Origin: Nymphaea colorata
Taxonomy: Eukaryota > Streptophyta > Magnoliopsida > Nymphaeales > Nymphaeaceae
Assembly: GCF_008831285.2 (NCBI RefSeq)
Contig: NC_045146.1
Coordinates: forward strand, 8,072,972 to 8,136,971
Direction: 5' to 3'
Length of the DNA stretch: 64,000 bases
In this document: positions 60,201 through 64,000 of the stretch, in pieces
How positions within the stretch are numbered: position 1 is the stretch's first letter
Layout: each line of letters starts with the position of its first letter
Program-made: the position numbers and the translations under genes
The notes under the pieces: model-generated
The model's database searches: none
Seen by the model: only the letters and a program-made list of their open reading frames with translations
What the model was told of the DNA's origin: nothing

Positions 60201-60752
60201 TGAAAAGCTTGCACTATTCAGACATGTAGATCTCAACAATGGTCCAGTCGTGCAGGTAGTTTTGCTAAAAGAGATAACTTCAGATGTGAGTCCTAGCTAT
60301 AGATTGCAACATGCAGCTGATATATAGCAACACCTCCCTCTTTCTGAGTGTCAGGCTAACCTTCAAACAAATGTGCATTATGATAGGCGTAAATGTTCTA
60401 TTCCACATAAATCACAATTATTAGTATTTTCTACTTCATGTAAGCCTTAAAGTTCAATTTTTCATGAAGGCATTTCTGTTTGTGATTTGCCTCCCTGGCA
60501 ACTTTGGTCTTACATGTGAAATGGAATGTTTCAGGGGTTGCTTGATTCTAGCTTACAAGCATTAAGACTTGATGGGAATCCATTAAGGAGGTAGGTTGCT
60601 TCCATGGTATGTTTCAAGCTTTTAACCACTACCTTTGCTATGTTTGCCTGTTTGAGTGCATCGTTGATTGAACTTTCAGCATCCGACGCCCTATTTTAGA
60701 ACGGGGGACAAAAGCTGTTCTGAAGTACTTGAGGGATAAAATTCCAGCTTGA
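11973..60752 (+). CDS. LRRC40-like leucine-rich repeat protein, 21 exons, 585 aa
   Basis: Spliced CDS: 11973-12037, 12406-12469, 12637-12773, 12891-12977, 13596-13671, 13951-14025, 14110-14179, 14272-14349, 14496-14556, 14650-14728, 29106-29196, 30919-30979, 31069-31139, 39922-39995, 40069-40206, 40475-40579, 55733-55857, 55932-56028, 56157-56231, 60535-60590, 60680-60752. Every junction is GT-AG and phases join without a stop (1,758 nt). The N-terminus ([20 protein letters not shown]) is followed by two blocks of about 23-residue LRRs (LDLSxNxLxxLP type), residues about 45-310 and 365-560, separated by a Ser/Ala/Thr-rich linker (about 339-360), ending [10 protein letters not shown]. There is no signal peptide, membrane segment, kinase or NB-ARC domain, so a soluble intracellular scaffold is expected. 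Length and layout agree with the plant LRRC40-like family (Arabidopsis At3g15410 as I recall it). No biochemical role is established from sequence. Confidence 0.9.
14993..15423. mobile_element. Nonautonomous hAT (family A), 431 bp, intron 10
   Basis: The termini are CTAAGTCACATGGGTAC at the left and TTATGTCAGATAGGTAC (reverse complement) at the right, matching the 3.4-kb hAT at 25,538-28,939. An exact 8-bp target duplication, GGTATATT, flanks it at 14,985-14,992 and 15,424-15,431. Subterminal DNA has repeated GTACCC/GGGTAC and GCACCGG words on both sides of an AT-rich core. It has no coding capacity. It is probably a deletion derivative or MITE mobilised by a family-A transposase. Confidence 0.85.
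16461..17161. mobile_element. Nonautonomous hAT (family A), 701 bp, with exon-like cargo
   Basis: The left end is CTATGAGACATGGATGCGG and the right end, reversed, is CTATGTCGCGGGTGCAGG. The flanks TTTGTGAG (16,453-16,460) and TTTGTGGG (17,162-17,169) form an 8-bp duplication with one mismatch. The middle is C/T-rich and holds a partial internal duplication ('ttacactccact.ttccattcagcc' near 16,829 and 16,951) and two AG|gtaag/gtaaa donor-like sites (about 16,773 and 16,904). That pattern suggests captured gene DNA, though I cannot identify its source. A (TA)n tract at 17,049-17,094 lies next to the right subterminal repeats. Confidence 0.75.
17162..19440. other. Intron 10, AT-rich DNA without a defined element
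   Basis: There is no open frame of note. The stretch 18,400-19,090 is T-rich and resembles the AT-rich interior of the CCATAG-ended elements described elsewhere ('ttttttgaaatcccg', 'tacctgagaaa'), but I could not set borders. A TG/CA microsatellite lies near 17,648-17,664. Confidence 0.4.
19441..19656 (-). mobile_element. Possible miniature LTR-retroelement remnant (minus strand)
   Basis: On the minus strand, TAGTATCAGAGC (19,629-19,640) resembles the initiator-Met primer-binding site and is preceded by an LTR-like end, GCATCA. About 200 bp further on, AATTAAGGGGGATGG is a polypurine tract followed by TGATGTGG, an LTR-like start. The interior is open for 73 codons. Flanking LTR copies are not recognisably similar to each other, so this may be a broken internal region rather than a TRIM. 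Confidence 0.3.
20115..21630 (-). pseudogene. Gypsy pol remnant: protease, RT, start of RNase H
   Basis: The protease motif reads [12 protein letters not shown] near 21,600, where the family has D-S/T-G, so the Ser/Thr is replaced. RT motifs follow: [42 protein letters not shown] (21,189-20,755), then after a shift FFYDILMFS at about 20,605, where the first Asp of the catalytic Asp pair is a Tyr. Next come [17 protein letters not shown] and [15 protein letters not shown] (to 20,230), then [10 protein letters not shown] of RNase H near 20,180. Both the lost Asp and the frame breaks mean no active enzyme. Confidence 0.8.
21637..22863 (-). pseudogene. Gypsy gag (retrotransposon capsid) pseudogene
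   Basis: The frame is open for 353 codons from 22,698. A likely original start at 22,863, just after the PBS, is cut off by stops. It contains the retrotransposon gag core ([20 protein letters not shown], later [18 protein letters not shown] and [16 protein letters not shown]) and a zinc knuckle, [15 protein letters not shown]. In life it would form the particle that packages the element RNA. Confidence 0.8.
22864..22875 (-). other. Primer-binding site (initiator Met tRNA) of the gypsy element
   Basis: On the minus strand this is TGGTATCAGAGC, two bases after the LTR end. It fits priming by the 3' end of tRNA-iMet, standard for plant LTR retrotransposons. Confidence 0.8.
22878..23175 (-). 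repeat. 5' LTR of the gypsy element, 298 bp
   Basis: On the minus strand it begins TGTTAGGAGCC and ends GCACTAACA, giving TG...CA with extended inverted ends TGTTAG/CTAACA. It directly abuts the PBS. No matching second LTR is present on the left. Confidence 0.75.
23397..23514. repeat. Two tandem copies of a 59-bp unit
   Basis: The unit starts 'gtttgttccaggtatgctac' at 23,397 and again at 23,456. The copies differ at a few positions ('ggggagcc' versus 'ggagagcc', 'catcat' versus 'ctgat'). Confidence 0.85.
23973..24404. mobile_element. CCATAG-ended AT-rich TIR element, about 432 bp
   Basis: The left end CATAGCCATAGATATGATAT and the reversed right end CATAGCCACAAATATCGTTC are inverted copies. 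The interior is highly T-rich and aligns with the copy at about 46,182-46,667 ('atgcttattattttatcat', 'atgtcttcttattagttt'). A CA/TA microsatellite abuts the left end and hides any target duplication. Confidence 0.6.
24405..25537. other. Intron 10, no recognised gene
   Basis: This holds a G-rich patch (24,850-24,895) and a purine-rich segment (25,125-25,350). I see no coherent coding pattern. The 8-bp target duplication of the next hAT ends it (TATGAAAT, 25,530-25,537). Confidence 0.4.
25538..28939 (-). mobile_element. hAT transposon (family A), 3.4 kb, transposase-bearing
   Basis: The termini are CTATGTCACATAGGTAC at the left and CTCTGTCACACAGGTAC at the right when reversed, with two differences in 17. 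An exact 8-bp target duplication, TATGAAAT, flanks it at 25,530-25,537 and 28,940-28,947. Subterminal zones are packed with GGGTAC, GTACCC and ACCGGTGCGGG words, as expected for hAT transposase binding sites. It carries a single transposase gene on the minus strand. It lies in intron 10, opposite to the host gene. Confidence 0.9.
25827..28077 (-). pseudogene. hAT transposase (BED/DUF659/hATC), nearly complete
   Basis: Exons read 28,077 to 26,097, then GT-AG intron, then 25,980 to 25,827 (acidic tail ending TEENQES). The start is [13 protein letters not shown]; a partial BED-type zinc finger ([12 protein letters not shown]) is damaged by a frame change near 27,900. DUF659 core: [47 protein letters not shown]-terminal hATC dimerisation domain: [44 protein letters not shown]. 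Two in-frame stops lie near 27,104 and 26,771. It would cut and join its own ends in the nucleus; with these lesions it is probably inactive, although few changes separate it from an open frame. Confidence 0.85.
29106..31139 (+). CDS. LRR gene exons 11-13 (residues 265-338)
   Basis: Exon 11 (29,106-29,196) reads [20 protein letters not shown] and on to LSGLPPQIG. Exon 12 (30,919-30,979) reads [19 protein letters not shown]. Exon 13 (31,069-31,139) reads [20 protein letters not shown], closing the first LRR block. Exon 11 continues exon 10 in phase across 14.4 kb of transposon-filled intron. Confidence 0.88.
29197..30918. other. Intron 11, 1.7 kb, with a 32-bp direct repeat
   Basis: No transposon is recognised. 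An exact 32-bp direct repeat lies at 30,221-30,252 and 30,291-30,322, with a palindrome ('gaagttcat...atgaacttc', about 30,269-30,290) between the copies. Confidence 0.6.
31608..31838 (+). repeat. Candidate copia LTR (about 230 bp) with PBS
   Basis: It begins TGTTATGGGGG and contains a polypyrimidine block. It ends just before TGGCATCAGAGA (31,840-31,851), which differs from the initiator-Met PBS at two bases. Copia gag-protease remnants follow downstream in the same direction. No second LTR was located, so the left border is a judgement. Confidence 0.45.
31839..33540 (+). pseudogene. Degenerate Ty1/copia gag-protease fragment, copy 1
   Basis: Recognisable pieces are a zinc-knuckle remnant, CTYCGKQE (about 32,887), the protease-flank peptide WIID followed by HLCGSS (about 33,135-33,170), [19 protein letters not shown] and [14 protein letters not shown] (33,220-33,355), and RDLLT then [10 protein letters not shown] (33,393-33,460). 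Stops and shifts break the frame throughout. Confidence 0.65.
32440..32665. repeat. Foldback element with GCACATGCCCAAGTGCATT motif and flanking (TA)n
   Basis: The motif near 32,507 ('gcacatgcccaagtgcattt') is answered by an inverted version near 32,590-32,612 ('aatgcagttgggcatgtgc'). (TA)n tracts flank it at 32,445-32,479 and 32,617-32,659. The related block at 33,590-33,875 shows the same inverted pair and the shared word 'ggttcatcaggc'. Confidence 0.6.
33579..33890. repeat. Second foldback copy with TG, TA and GA microsatellites
   Basis: 'atgcatatgcccaagtgcat' (33,636) and the inverted 'gcaaatgcacttggacaagt' (33,850) frame GT, (TA)n and (GA)n tracts at 33,717-33,795. It shares 'agcccgtagcatttct' with the copy at 32,480. 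Confidence 0.6.
33890..34609 (+). pseudogene. Copia gag-protease fragment, copy 2 (left part)
   Basis: It aligns with about 32,665-33,350 along its length, starting at 'ttcaacgctgttggaaagct' and passing the same zinc-knuckle and WIID region. It stops abruptly at 'ggaggttaa' (34,609), and the alignment resumes at 38,116. The two parts are separated by a 3.5-kb insertion. Confidence 0.7.
35010..36243. mobile_element. Inner TIR element, about 1.2 kb, GGCCCTGTTTGATG ends
   Basis: The left end AGGCCCTGTTTGATGCACAGG and the right end CATCAAACAGGGCCT are perfect inverted copies over the outer 15 bases. The GGCCCTGTTTG type of end is common in plant PIF/Harbinger-like and hAT-like elements; without a clear target duplication I leave the superfamily open. 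A C/T-rich stretch at 35,160-35,420 resembles a gene leader, perhaps captured. Confidence 0.5.
36555..37596. mobile_element. Nonautonomous hAT (family C), 1,042 bp
   Basis: The termini TAGGCCTGCACTTGGCTCG and, reversed, TAGGGCTGCACACGAGCCG are typical hAT inverted repeats. The flanks AGCAAATC (36,547-36,554) and AGTAAATC (37,597-37,604) are an 8-bp duplication with one mismatch. Subterminal CTCGAGC/GACTCGAG words repeat at both ends. The middle is a pyrimidine-rich gene-leader-like sequence with an ATGGCATCGGCC start-like region near 37,094, a donor-like 'aaag|gtaagc' at 37,154 and a C tract of about 17, so it may carry captured 5' gene DNA. Confidence 0.75.
38116..38290 (+). pseudogene. Copia fragment copy 2, right part
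   Basis: 'ctgtaaagtgatatttgatc' continues the alignment interrupted at 34,609, and the sequence passes through the GQ.EGGFY region to 'ggggcagtgatgtgt', matching copy 1 at 33,355-33,540. Confidence 0.7.
38291..39921. other. Rest of intron 13
   Basis: At 38,305-38,480 is an inverted-orientation copy of the AT-rich CCATAG-type element ('aaaaaatcgttctcggg', 'aatatcgggaaaacc'). From 38,800 to 39,920 I see AT-rich DNA without features, containing two mildly similar 'gtcaatttgaaac / gtcaatttaggcc' words near 39,490 and 39,542. Confidence 0.4.
39922..40579 (+). CDS. LRR gene exons 14-16 (residues 339-444)
   Basis: Exon 14 (39,922-39,995) encodes the linker [20 protein letters not shown]. Exon 15 (40,069-40,206) opens the second LRR block: [16 protein letters not shown], then [15 protein letters not shown]. 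Exon 16 (40,475-40,579) reads [16 protein letters not shown] and ends HNPLFQ. Intron 14 is only 73 bp; I chose the acceptor at 40,068 because it restores ELSL in phase. Confidence 0.88.
42682..42901. repeat. 110-bp tandem duplication inside the old copia
   Basis: 'ttcatgatgtggctctagaa' occurs at 42,691 and 42,801, and the following 100 bases match with about ten differences, ending 'aaggcactttgaa' in both. Confidence 0.8.
43211..43825. mobile_element. hAT family-B-like unit carrying an OEP24-like exon
   Basis: The first 260 bases are palindromic ATCGTACGAT/ATACGTATCG words and align with the left end of the 8.5-kb hAT at 47,207 (AGTGTTGTACGTATCGTACG in both); the end is present twice, at about 43,219 and 43,290. 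The right side carries gene DNA (separate entry). The direct repeat AATGTAGTG at 43,211-43,219 and 43,817-43,825 could be the target duplication, but then the outer bases do not match the canonical CAGTG end, so the borders remain provisional. Confidence 0.55.
43616..43774 (-). pseudogene. Captured first exon of an OEP24-like chloroplast outer envelope pore protein
   Basis: On the minus strand from ATG at 43,774: [20 protein letters not shown], then TDATFISG, a stop, and [17 protein letters not shown] ending exactly at an AAG|gttaac donor. This order (KGKY.., [20 protein letters not shown].., DY.VP.K) is the N-terminus of OEP24, a beta-barrel solute channel of the plastid outer envelope. Against the family, a short segment after ATLAV is missing and there is a TAA. 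Intron-like DNA continues after the donor, so genomic DNA rather than mRNA was captured. Identification rests on my memory of the family. Confidence 0.6.
43900..45063 (-). mobile_element. Truncated LTR retrotransposon, minus strand (LTR, PBS, start of gag)
   Basis: A 245-bp LTR (45,063-44,819; minus strand TGTAACTGG...CTTCTTGCA) is followed by PBS TGGTATCAGAGC (44,813-44,802). Next is a gag-leader-like peptide, [12 protein letters not shown], and GC-rich decayed coding DNA ([15 protein letters not shown] near 44,550) to about 43,900. The second LTR is absent. It is inserted in the old copia near its RT domain. GC content is much higher than the surroundings. Confidence 0.6.
45813..46156. mobile_element. 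Nonautonomous hAT (family A), 344 bp, intron 16
   Basis: The left end CCATGTCACATGAATGC and the reversed right end CTATGTCACATGGGTGTG match the family-A termini. An exact 8-bp target duplication, CATGGAGG, is at 45,805-45,812 and 46,157-46,164. It lies inside the old copia, so it is younger than that element. Confidence 0.85.
46182..46667. mobile_element. CCATAG-type AT-rich element, about 486 bp
   Basis: The right end reversed reads CGTAGCCGCAAATGCCG and the left is ATAGCCAGATCTATTAC. The interior aligns with 23,973-24,404 over about 370 bp. No target duplication could be fixed. Confidence 0.5.
48953..49292. mobile_element. CCATAG-ended TIR element, 340 bp, inside the hAT-B transposase
   Basis: The left end CCATAGTTACAAAAAATG and the reversed right end CCATAGTCACAAATAACG match at 14 of 18. 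The flanks TTGGATGAA (48,944-48,952) and TTGGATTTA (49,293-49,301) agree at 7 of 9, suggesting the 9-bp duplication made by Mutator-like transposases. The interior is T-rich with no coding capacity. Confidence 0.65.
49511..49794 (+). repeat. 5' LTR of the copia element
   Basis: It starts TGTTAGAATATG and ends TTTCTACA. Two perfect hairpins lie in its first 85 bases: gaaccgggtcc/ggacccggttc (49,532-49,559) and gggtaccgag/ctcggtaccc (49,570-49,594). A TTTATAT TATA-like box follows near 49,618. Confidence 0.95.
49795..49806 (+). other. Primer-binding site of the copia element
   Basis: TGGTATCAGAGC immediately follows the LTR and complements the 3' end of initiator Met tRNA. Confidence 0.9.
50112..54415 (+). 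pseudogene. Copia gag-pol polyprotein with four lesions
   Basis: The start is [14 protein letters not shown]. Gag core to about 50,800; zinc knuckle [14 protein letters not shown] near 50,855; protease [14 protein letters not shown] at 51,160; integrase with [29 protein letters not shown] and [12 protein letters not shown] (51,740-52,080); RT with [38 protein letters not shown] and catalytic YIDDM (about 53,445); RNase H with [28 protein letters not shown]; stop inside the 3' LTR. Breaks: TAG at 50,280, a shift near 50,800-50,860, TGA at 51,571, a shift near 52,090. The last 780 codons are open. It would make particles and cDNA if intact; as read it is not autonomous. Confidence 0.9.
54401..54409 (+). 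other. Polypurine tract of the copia element
   Basis: GAGGGGGAG directly precedes the 3' LTR TG and is the expected plus-strand primer site. Confidence 0.85.
54410..54693 (+). repeat. 3' LTR of the copia element
   Basis: Same length as the 5' LTR and about 98% identical by eye; differences include gaggTggg, ttgtTaGtt and ttccCgtgg. Both LTR hairpins are kept. Confidence 0.95.
54878..54916. repeat. (TA)n microsatellite
   Basis: About 19 TA units lie within the putative last intron of the family-B transposase. Confidence 0.9.
55733..56231 (+). CDS. LRR gene exons 17-19 (residues 445-543)
   Basis: Exon 17 (55,733-55,857) reads [19 protein letters not shown] and on to LLEELYMR. Exon 18 (55,932-56,028) reads [19 protein letters not shown]. 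Exon 19 (56,157-56,231) reads [20 protein letters not shown]. The acceptor of exon 17 is only 50 bp after the hAT-B target duplication, so the transposon sits next to the splice and branch region. Confidence 0.88.
56232..58378. other. Intron 19, first half
   Basis: AT-rich, with (GT)n/(TA)n tracts at 57,235-57,296. Two diverged blocks, about 57,040-57,240 and 57,780-57,970, share 'ggtcaaagttgaaa / ggtcaaaggtgaaa', 'aaatatggaaggaaaag / aaatagaaaaaggaaaa' and 'tgtgtttaacctacat / tgcatatttaacctatat', so they are likely an old local duplication. No gene. Confidence 0.45.
58379..58808. repeat. 215-bp tandem duplication, nearly identical copies
   Basis: 'atgcagggaccatgggtaag' begins copies at 58,379 and 58,594, and the following sequence matches throughout with about two substitutions (catgacaactc/catgactactc, attattagg/attgttagg). 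This is a recent event compared with the decayed repeats elsewhere. Confidence 0.95.
58809..60534. other. Intron 19, second half
   Basis: AT-rich, with a short (GA)n at 60,000-60,013. I see no transposon border or coding pattern. Confidence 0.4.
60535..60752 (+). CDS. LRR gene exons 20-21 and stop (residues 544-585)
   Basis: Exon 20 (60,535-60,590) encodes [18 protein letters not shown] and exon 21 (60,680-60,752) encodes [20 protein letters not shown] then IPA and TGA. The ending with LKYLRDKIP is the family's C-terminus, so the gene is complete at its 3' end. Confidence 0.9.
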
Positions 60753-62113
60753 GCATGTCTGACTACAGCTACTTCCAGTTGCTAAATAAAAGGTTGGGTT
60801 TAGATGCTAACCCAGTCAAGGTCATTAAAAAGTGGAGGGATTCTTGAAGGTCTGGCTCTAAAGAAGTTCAAAAAGGTTGCCAGCAGTCCATAAGAGTTTT
60901 CGCAAGGTGAGAATGGTTTATAAAAAAATCCATCTTCTGGAGAAGCTGCTATGTGAAGTTTCTTAGCCTATCAGCAACATGTCCGTGTAACTTATCTCAT
61001 TCTTATTTGTTGTAAGTTTGCGTTTAATGCTTCTTTTTTGCTATTAAAAGTGACCTTGTTAAAGGAAAAAGTAGAAAAAGCACTTGACATTTTGTCCGAT
61101 TAGGATATTGATTCAGATCTTCAAAACTACTAAGGTTCAGTTCTTTCAATGGACAACAAAATGGTCTTATGCCTACTGGGCTGAAAGATGTGGAGTCTTT
61201 TATCCTGAAATCTTTGTCACCGCTAACGGCCTTTGCAAGTTTTGCTCAAGAGGCTCGAACACCTTGATGAAAAAGGTACATGACCATTCAAGGGCTTTTT
61301 TGTGTTTTGGCATTGAGCAGATTTATCTATTCAAATTATGAAGAGAAGATTATAAATTTGTCGGATGTTGTTAATAAAATAGTTGGATGAGAAACATTAG
61401 CGATAACTTACAGTCCAACACAGTTTATAGAACTTTTAGACATTATAAGCTGCCCAGGGATGAAGATAGAAATTCCAAGGTAAGAGGCATAAGTAATAAA
61501 TGTGAAATTTTTAAAGGGGTATCAACATGTAAATGATAAAAATTACCCTAAAGCATCAAATATAAAACAAGTATTTTTATGGCTTCGTATGGACAATTGC
61601 CCACACGTTGCGACTGCCTATCACTTTCCTGCAGCCCATGCTTCTTCAGGTAATGCCCAAGCACCGCTCATATTTACCAAACCATAGCGACCTTTTGCTG
61701 CTGATGAGATAAAAGGGGGTGACAGCATGGTGACTCCAATGGTGATGAGATGATGCAGCATCATTGGTGGGCATGGGTGTAGGAAAAAAGAGAGAGCGAG
61801 AATGGTGTGAGAGATGGAGTGATAGGGAAGAGAGGGTTCATAGGGAAGGAAGAACAGGAGAGAGAAAGTTGAGGGTAGGTTGGGCTCAGGTGGCAGAAAT
61901 TTCAACAGATGAAATTGGATGGCTTCCTTGTTAATCATGAGATCCAATGGGTTCCCCAACAATGGGAACCCATAGATAGAAAAGTTGAAATCAACCGATG
62001 ACCAGATGACTAAATATTTAAATCTGCTGCTAGAAAACACCTTAAACCACGACAATATCATAAACTGGTACAATTTTGAAAAGTTATGGGAATATCCGGT
62101 AGCTGGCTAATTT

Positions 62114-62157
<44 letters not shown>

Positions 62158-62280
62158 TAAAAAAAAAATTATAAGTCCAAATGACCATTTTACCCTTCAC
62201 CATGAGATTTTCAAATTGGTTTTCAAAACCAAATTTTAAAAACAAAGGTCATTATTGAGCGAAACAAGTGCATTGAGCAC
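60753..62280. other. 3' UTR and downstream intergenic DNA
   Basis: An open stretch at 61,084-61,341 and a minus one at 61,621-62,073 show no family resemblance. A perfect 9-bp inverted repeat (tgggttccc/gggaaccca) lies at 61,948-61,972 and a (TA)n tract at 62,117-62,150. Confidence 0.4.
60785..60790 (+). terminator. Possible polyadenylation signal
   Basis: AATAAA lies 33 bases after the stop codon; another is near 61,373. Plant poly(A) signals are loose, so the true 3' end is not fixed. Confidence 0.3.
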
Positions 62281-62333
62281 CTATACCTGTATCACCTAGG
62301 TCACCATTGCTGTAAAATGACCATTTACACCCC

Positions 62334-62368
<35 letters not shown>

Positions 62369-63950
62369 GTAGGAATTTTCGTCAAAACTCTGGGAATTGA
62401 GTGATTAAGCCATTTCTTAGCTTTAAATTGCCTCAGGAGGAGGCGTTAGAGTCGGCTTAGTAGGGTTTCCTTAGCTTAAAGCCAGTTCAATGCATAGCTG
62501 GATTTGCTCACTAAGACCGTGCACCAGCCAATTCTGGAACATTGGAATCAAGCCAGACCAAGCTAAACATAAGTTCTTCTTAGTATAAACAAAGCATTTC
62601 TTTAGTTAATTTTAGTTTTAGAATCCAAACTTGAGTTCTAGATCTTTGTCATAAAATCAGAGAGACACTCTCTCACCAGCTTTAGTAGGTCAAAACTAAA
62701 ATTCTCACAATCTAAACCATGTCAAGTTATGCTGAGCTATGATCATATTCTTTAGTATTACTCTAAGCATTTTGCTTCCGTTCATTCATCCATATTTGGT
62801 ACCAATTTTCATGTTACAAATTTACTAAGGTTTGTTCAGTTTTGGATATCTAGTTTTAGTTTACCTCAATCTTTCGAGCTGAATTTTGATCAATATGTGA
62901 ATCAAATTTTCAATTTATTTACACAGTTGCTATCAACAACTCTTCAAGATAGTATTTTCAGCTCCAGATTGGATGGACATGACTCAGATCAAAAGTTCTC
63001 ATTTTTCCTTGCCTAAGCTTTAGGAAAGTGTCATTTTGATATCTGTAAAAATTGAATTTTTTAGTTTTGGAGGGAGCAAACGAGGTCATTTTTTTCACCA
63101 AATTGTATTTGTTGTATTCTCGTCTGTGATCCGAATTCAATTCCCTAAAACCAATTTGTGCAAGGAGAAGTGCTGATCAATTCTTGATAAAGGATTCAGA
63201 TTGACATTGGGTATGGAGAATGAATGATGCATGAATATGGAGCCGAGAAAACACACACATTAAAAGGATATTTTAAAACAGATATATCACATAAAAATTG
63301 TTCATTTTTTATCACATATGTATACTAATTCGGATTCTGTCTATGACGGCTTGCTCAGCAAAGAAGTTCACATGATTCATGCCATTCATATGAGTTAACA
63401 TTAAATATAGAGTGAGAAATCCATGTTGTATTATTTGAATACAATATGCATTAAGCTCACATGTGAATCCTGGACCTGGGAAGATTCTAGAAAGTAGATC
63501 TGGATATGATACAAATATCTGGATCATGATTTGATATTGAGATATAAAATTTGAAATAATGGGTTTGAATCTATGAAGACATATCTCATATCTGAGATTT
63601 TTCCTACTCCAAACTTAGAACAAGAGTTACATGAAATATGAAGAGTTTAATCTTTCACATCACGATAACAAGTTTTTGGATTTGGATCCAATTTTGCGTA
63701 GAAATAGGACCACATCTCTCACCTGAGCCCTAGTATTGACTAGACTCCAAGTCTACATGATCTAGATTTGCATGCATCATATAAAATTTAATATATCGAT
63801 TTGCATGGATCTGTGATGATTTAGACATTGAACAAATGTAGAATTAATTTCTCATTGTTTATAAATCCAATTCTAATGTTCTACTTAGATTTTAAAACCT
63901 GAATGATTTTAAAATTAAGGAACGATTGCTTTATTAGGTTTTAGACCACA
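62280..63950. repeat. Third copy of the 5' intergenic repeat, with a 32-C homopolymer
   Basis: 'gacactctctcaccagctttagtaggtcaaa' with the following 'aaaattctcaca' parallels 2,120-2,165. The preceding segment with 'gttagagtcggcttagtag', 'gctcactaag' and 'gaccaagctaaac' parallels 1,935-2,025. A pure run of 32 C lies at 62,335-62,366, where the first copy has 'tttttacccccaaaac' (1,838). Same orientation as the copies at the left end of the window. Confidence 0.55.
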
Positions 63951-64000
63951 TTTAGACTTAGAAATTGAAACATTTTAGTCTAGTTTTTAGTCAGATTACC

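Noticed and set aside
11973-60752. Disease-resistance NLR or receptor kinase
   Set aside because: No NB-ARC, TIR, coiled-coil, signal peptide, membrane or kinase segment is found; N- and C-terminal motifs fit the LRRC40-like family.
61621-62073. 150-codon minus-strand open frame
   Set aside because: No recognisable domain, no homologous features, next to repeats; I could not support it as a gene.

Overview
This is nuclear DNA from a plant, most likely a flowering plant. The evidence is spliced genes with GT-AG introns, Ty1/copia and Ty3/gypsy retrotransposons primed by initiator-Met tRNA, plant-type hAT transposons with BED and DUF659 domains, and AT-rich introns full of mobile DNA. I cannot name the species. 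Introns of 9 to 15 kb point to a TE-rich genome.

The window holds one convincing host gene, on the + strand from 11,973 to 60,752. It encodes a cytoplasmic-type leucine-rich-repeat protein of the LRRC40-like family. I could assemble 21 exons with consistent phases and GT-AG borders into an uninterrupted 585-codon reading frame. The coding sequence is about 1.76 kb in a 48.8 kb gene. Most of the remainder is transposons in introns 10 (14.4 kb), 13 (8.8 kb), 16 (15.2 kb) and 19 (4.3 kb).

Region by region. 1-6,000: intergenic, a diverged noncoding repeat present as two tandem copies, each ending in a TATA-like segment; a third copy lies at 62.3-63.9 kb. 6,050-9,950: a degenerate tandem array with a unit of about 0.55 kb. 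9,950-11,970: upstream region of the gene. 11,973-14,728: exons 1-10. Intron 10: a 431-bp and a 701-bp nonautonomous hAT, a decayed minus-strand gypsy element, and a 3.4-kb hAT with a nearly complete transposase. 29,106-31,139: exons 11-13. Intron 13: duplicated copia fragments, a nested set of TIR elements, and a third hAT family. 39,922-40,579: exons 14-16. Intron 16: an old copia skeleton split by later insertions, a hAT-like unit carrying a piece of an OEP24-like chloroplast envelope gene, and an 8.5-kb hAT whose transposase is split by a 5.2-kb copia element. 55,733-56,231 and 60,535-60,752: exons 17-21. After 60.8 kb: intergenic repeats.

The strongest transposon signal is a set of hAT elements that I delimited to the base by terminal inverted repeats and 8-bp target duplications. 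One transposase-bearing hAT (25,538-28,939) has three short relatives with matching ends within this one gene. A second hAT family (47,207-55,675) has subterminal arrays of palindromic ATCGTACGAT-like motifs and records a readable order of nested insertions. I saw no tRNA or rRNA gene that I can defend and no CRISPR array; the six frames and their shadows gave no second intact host gene.
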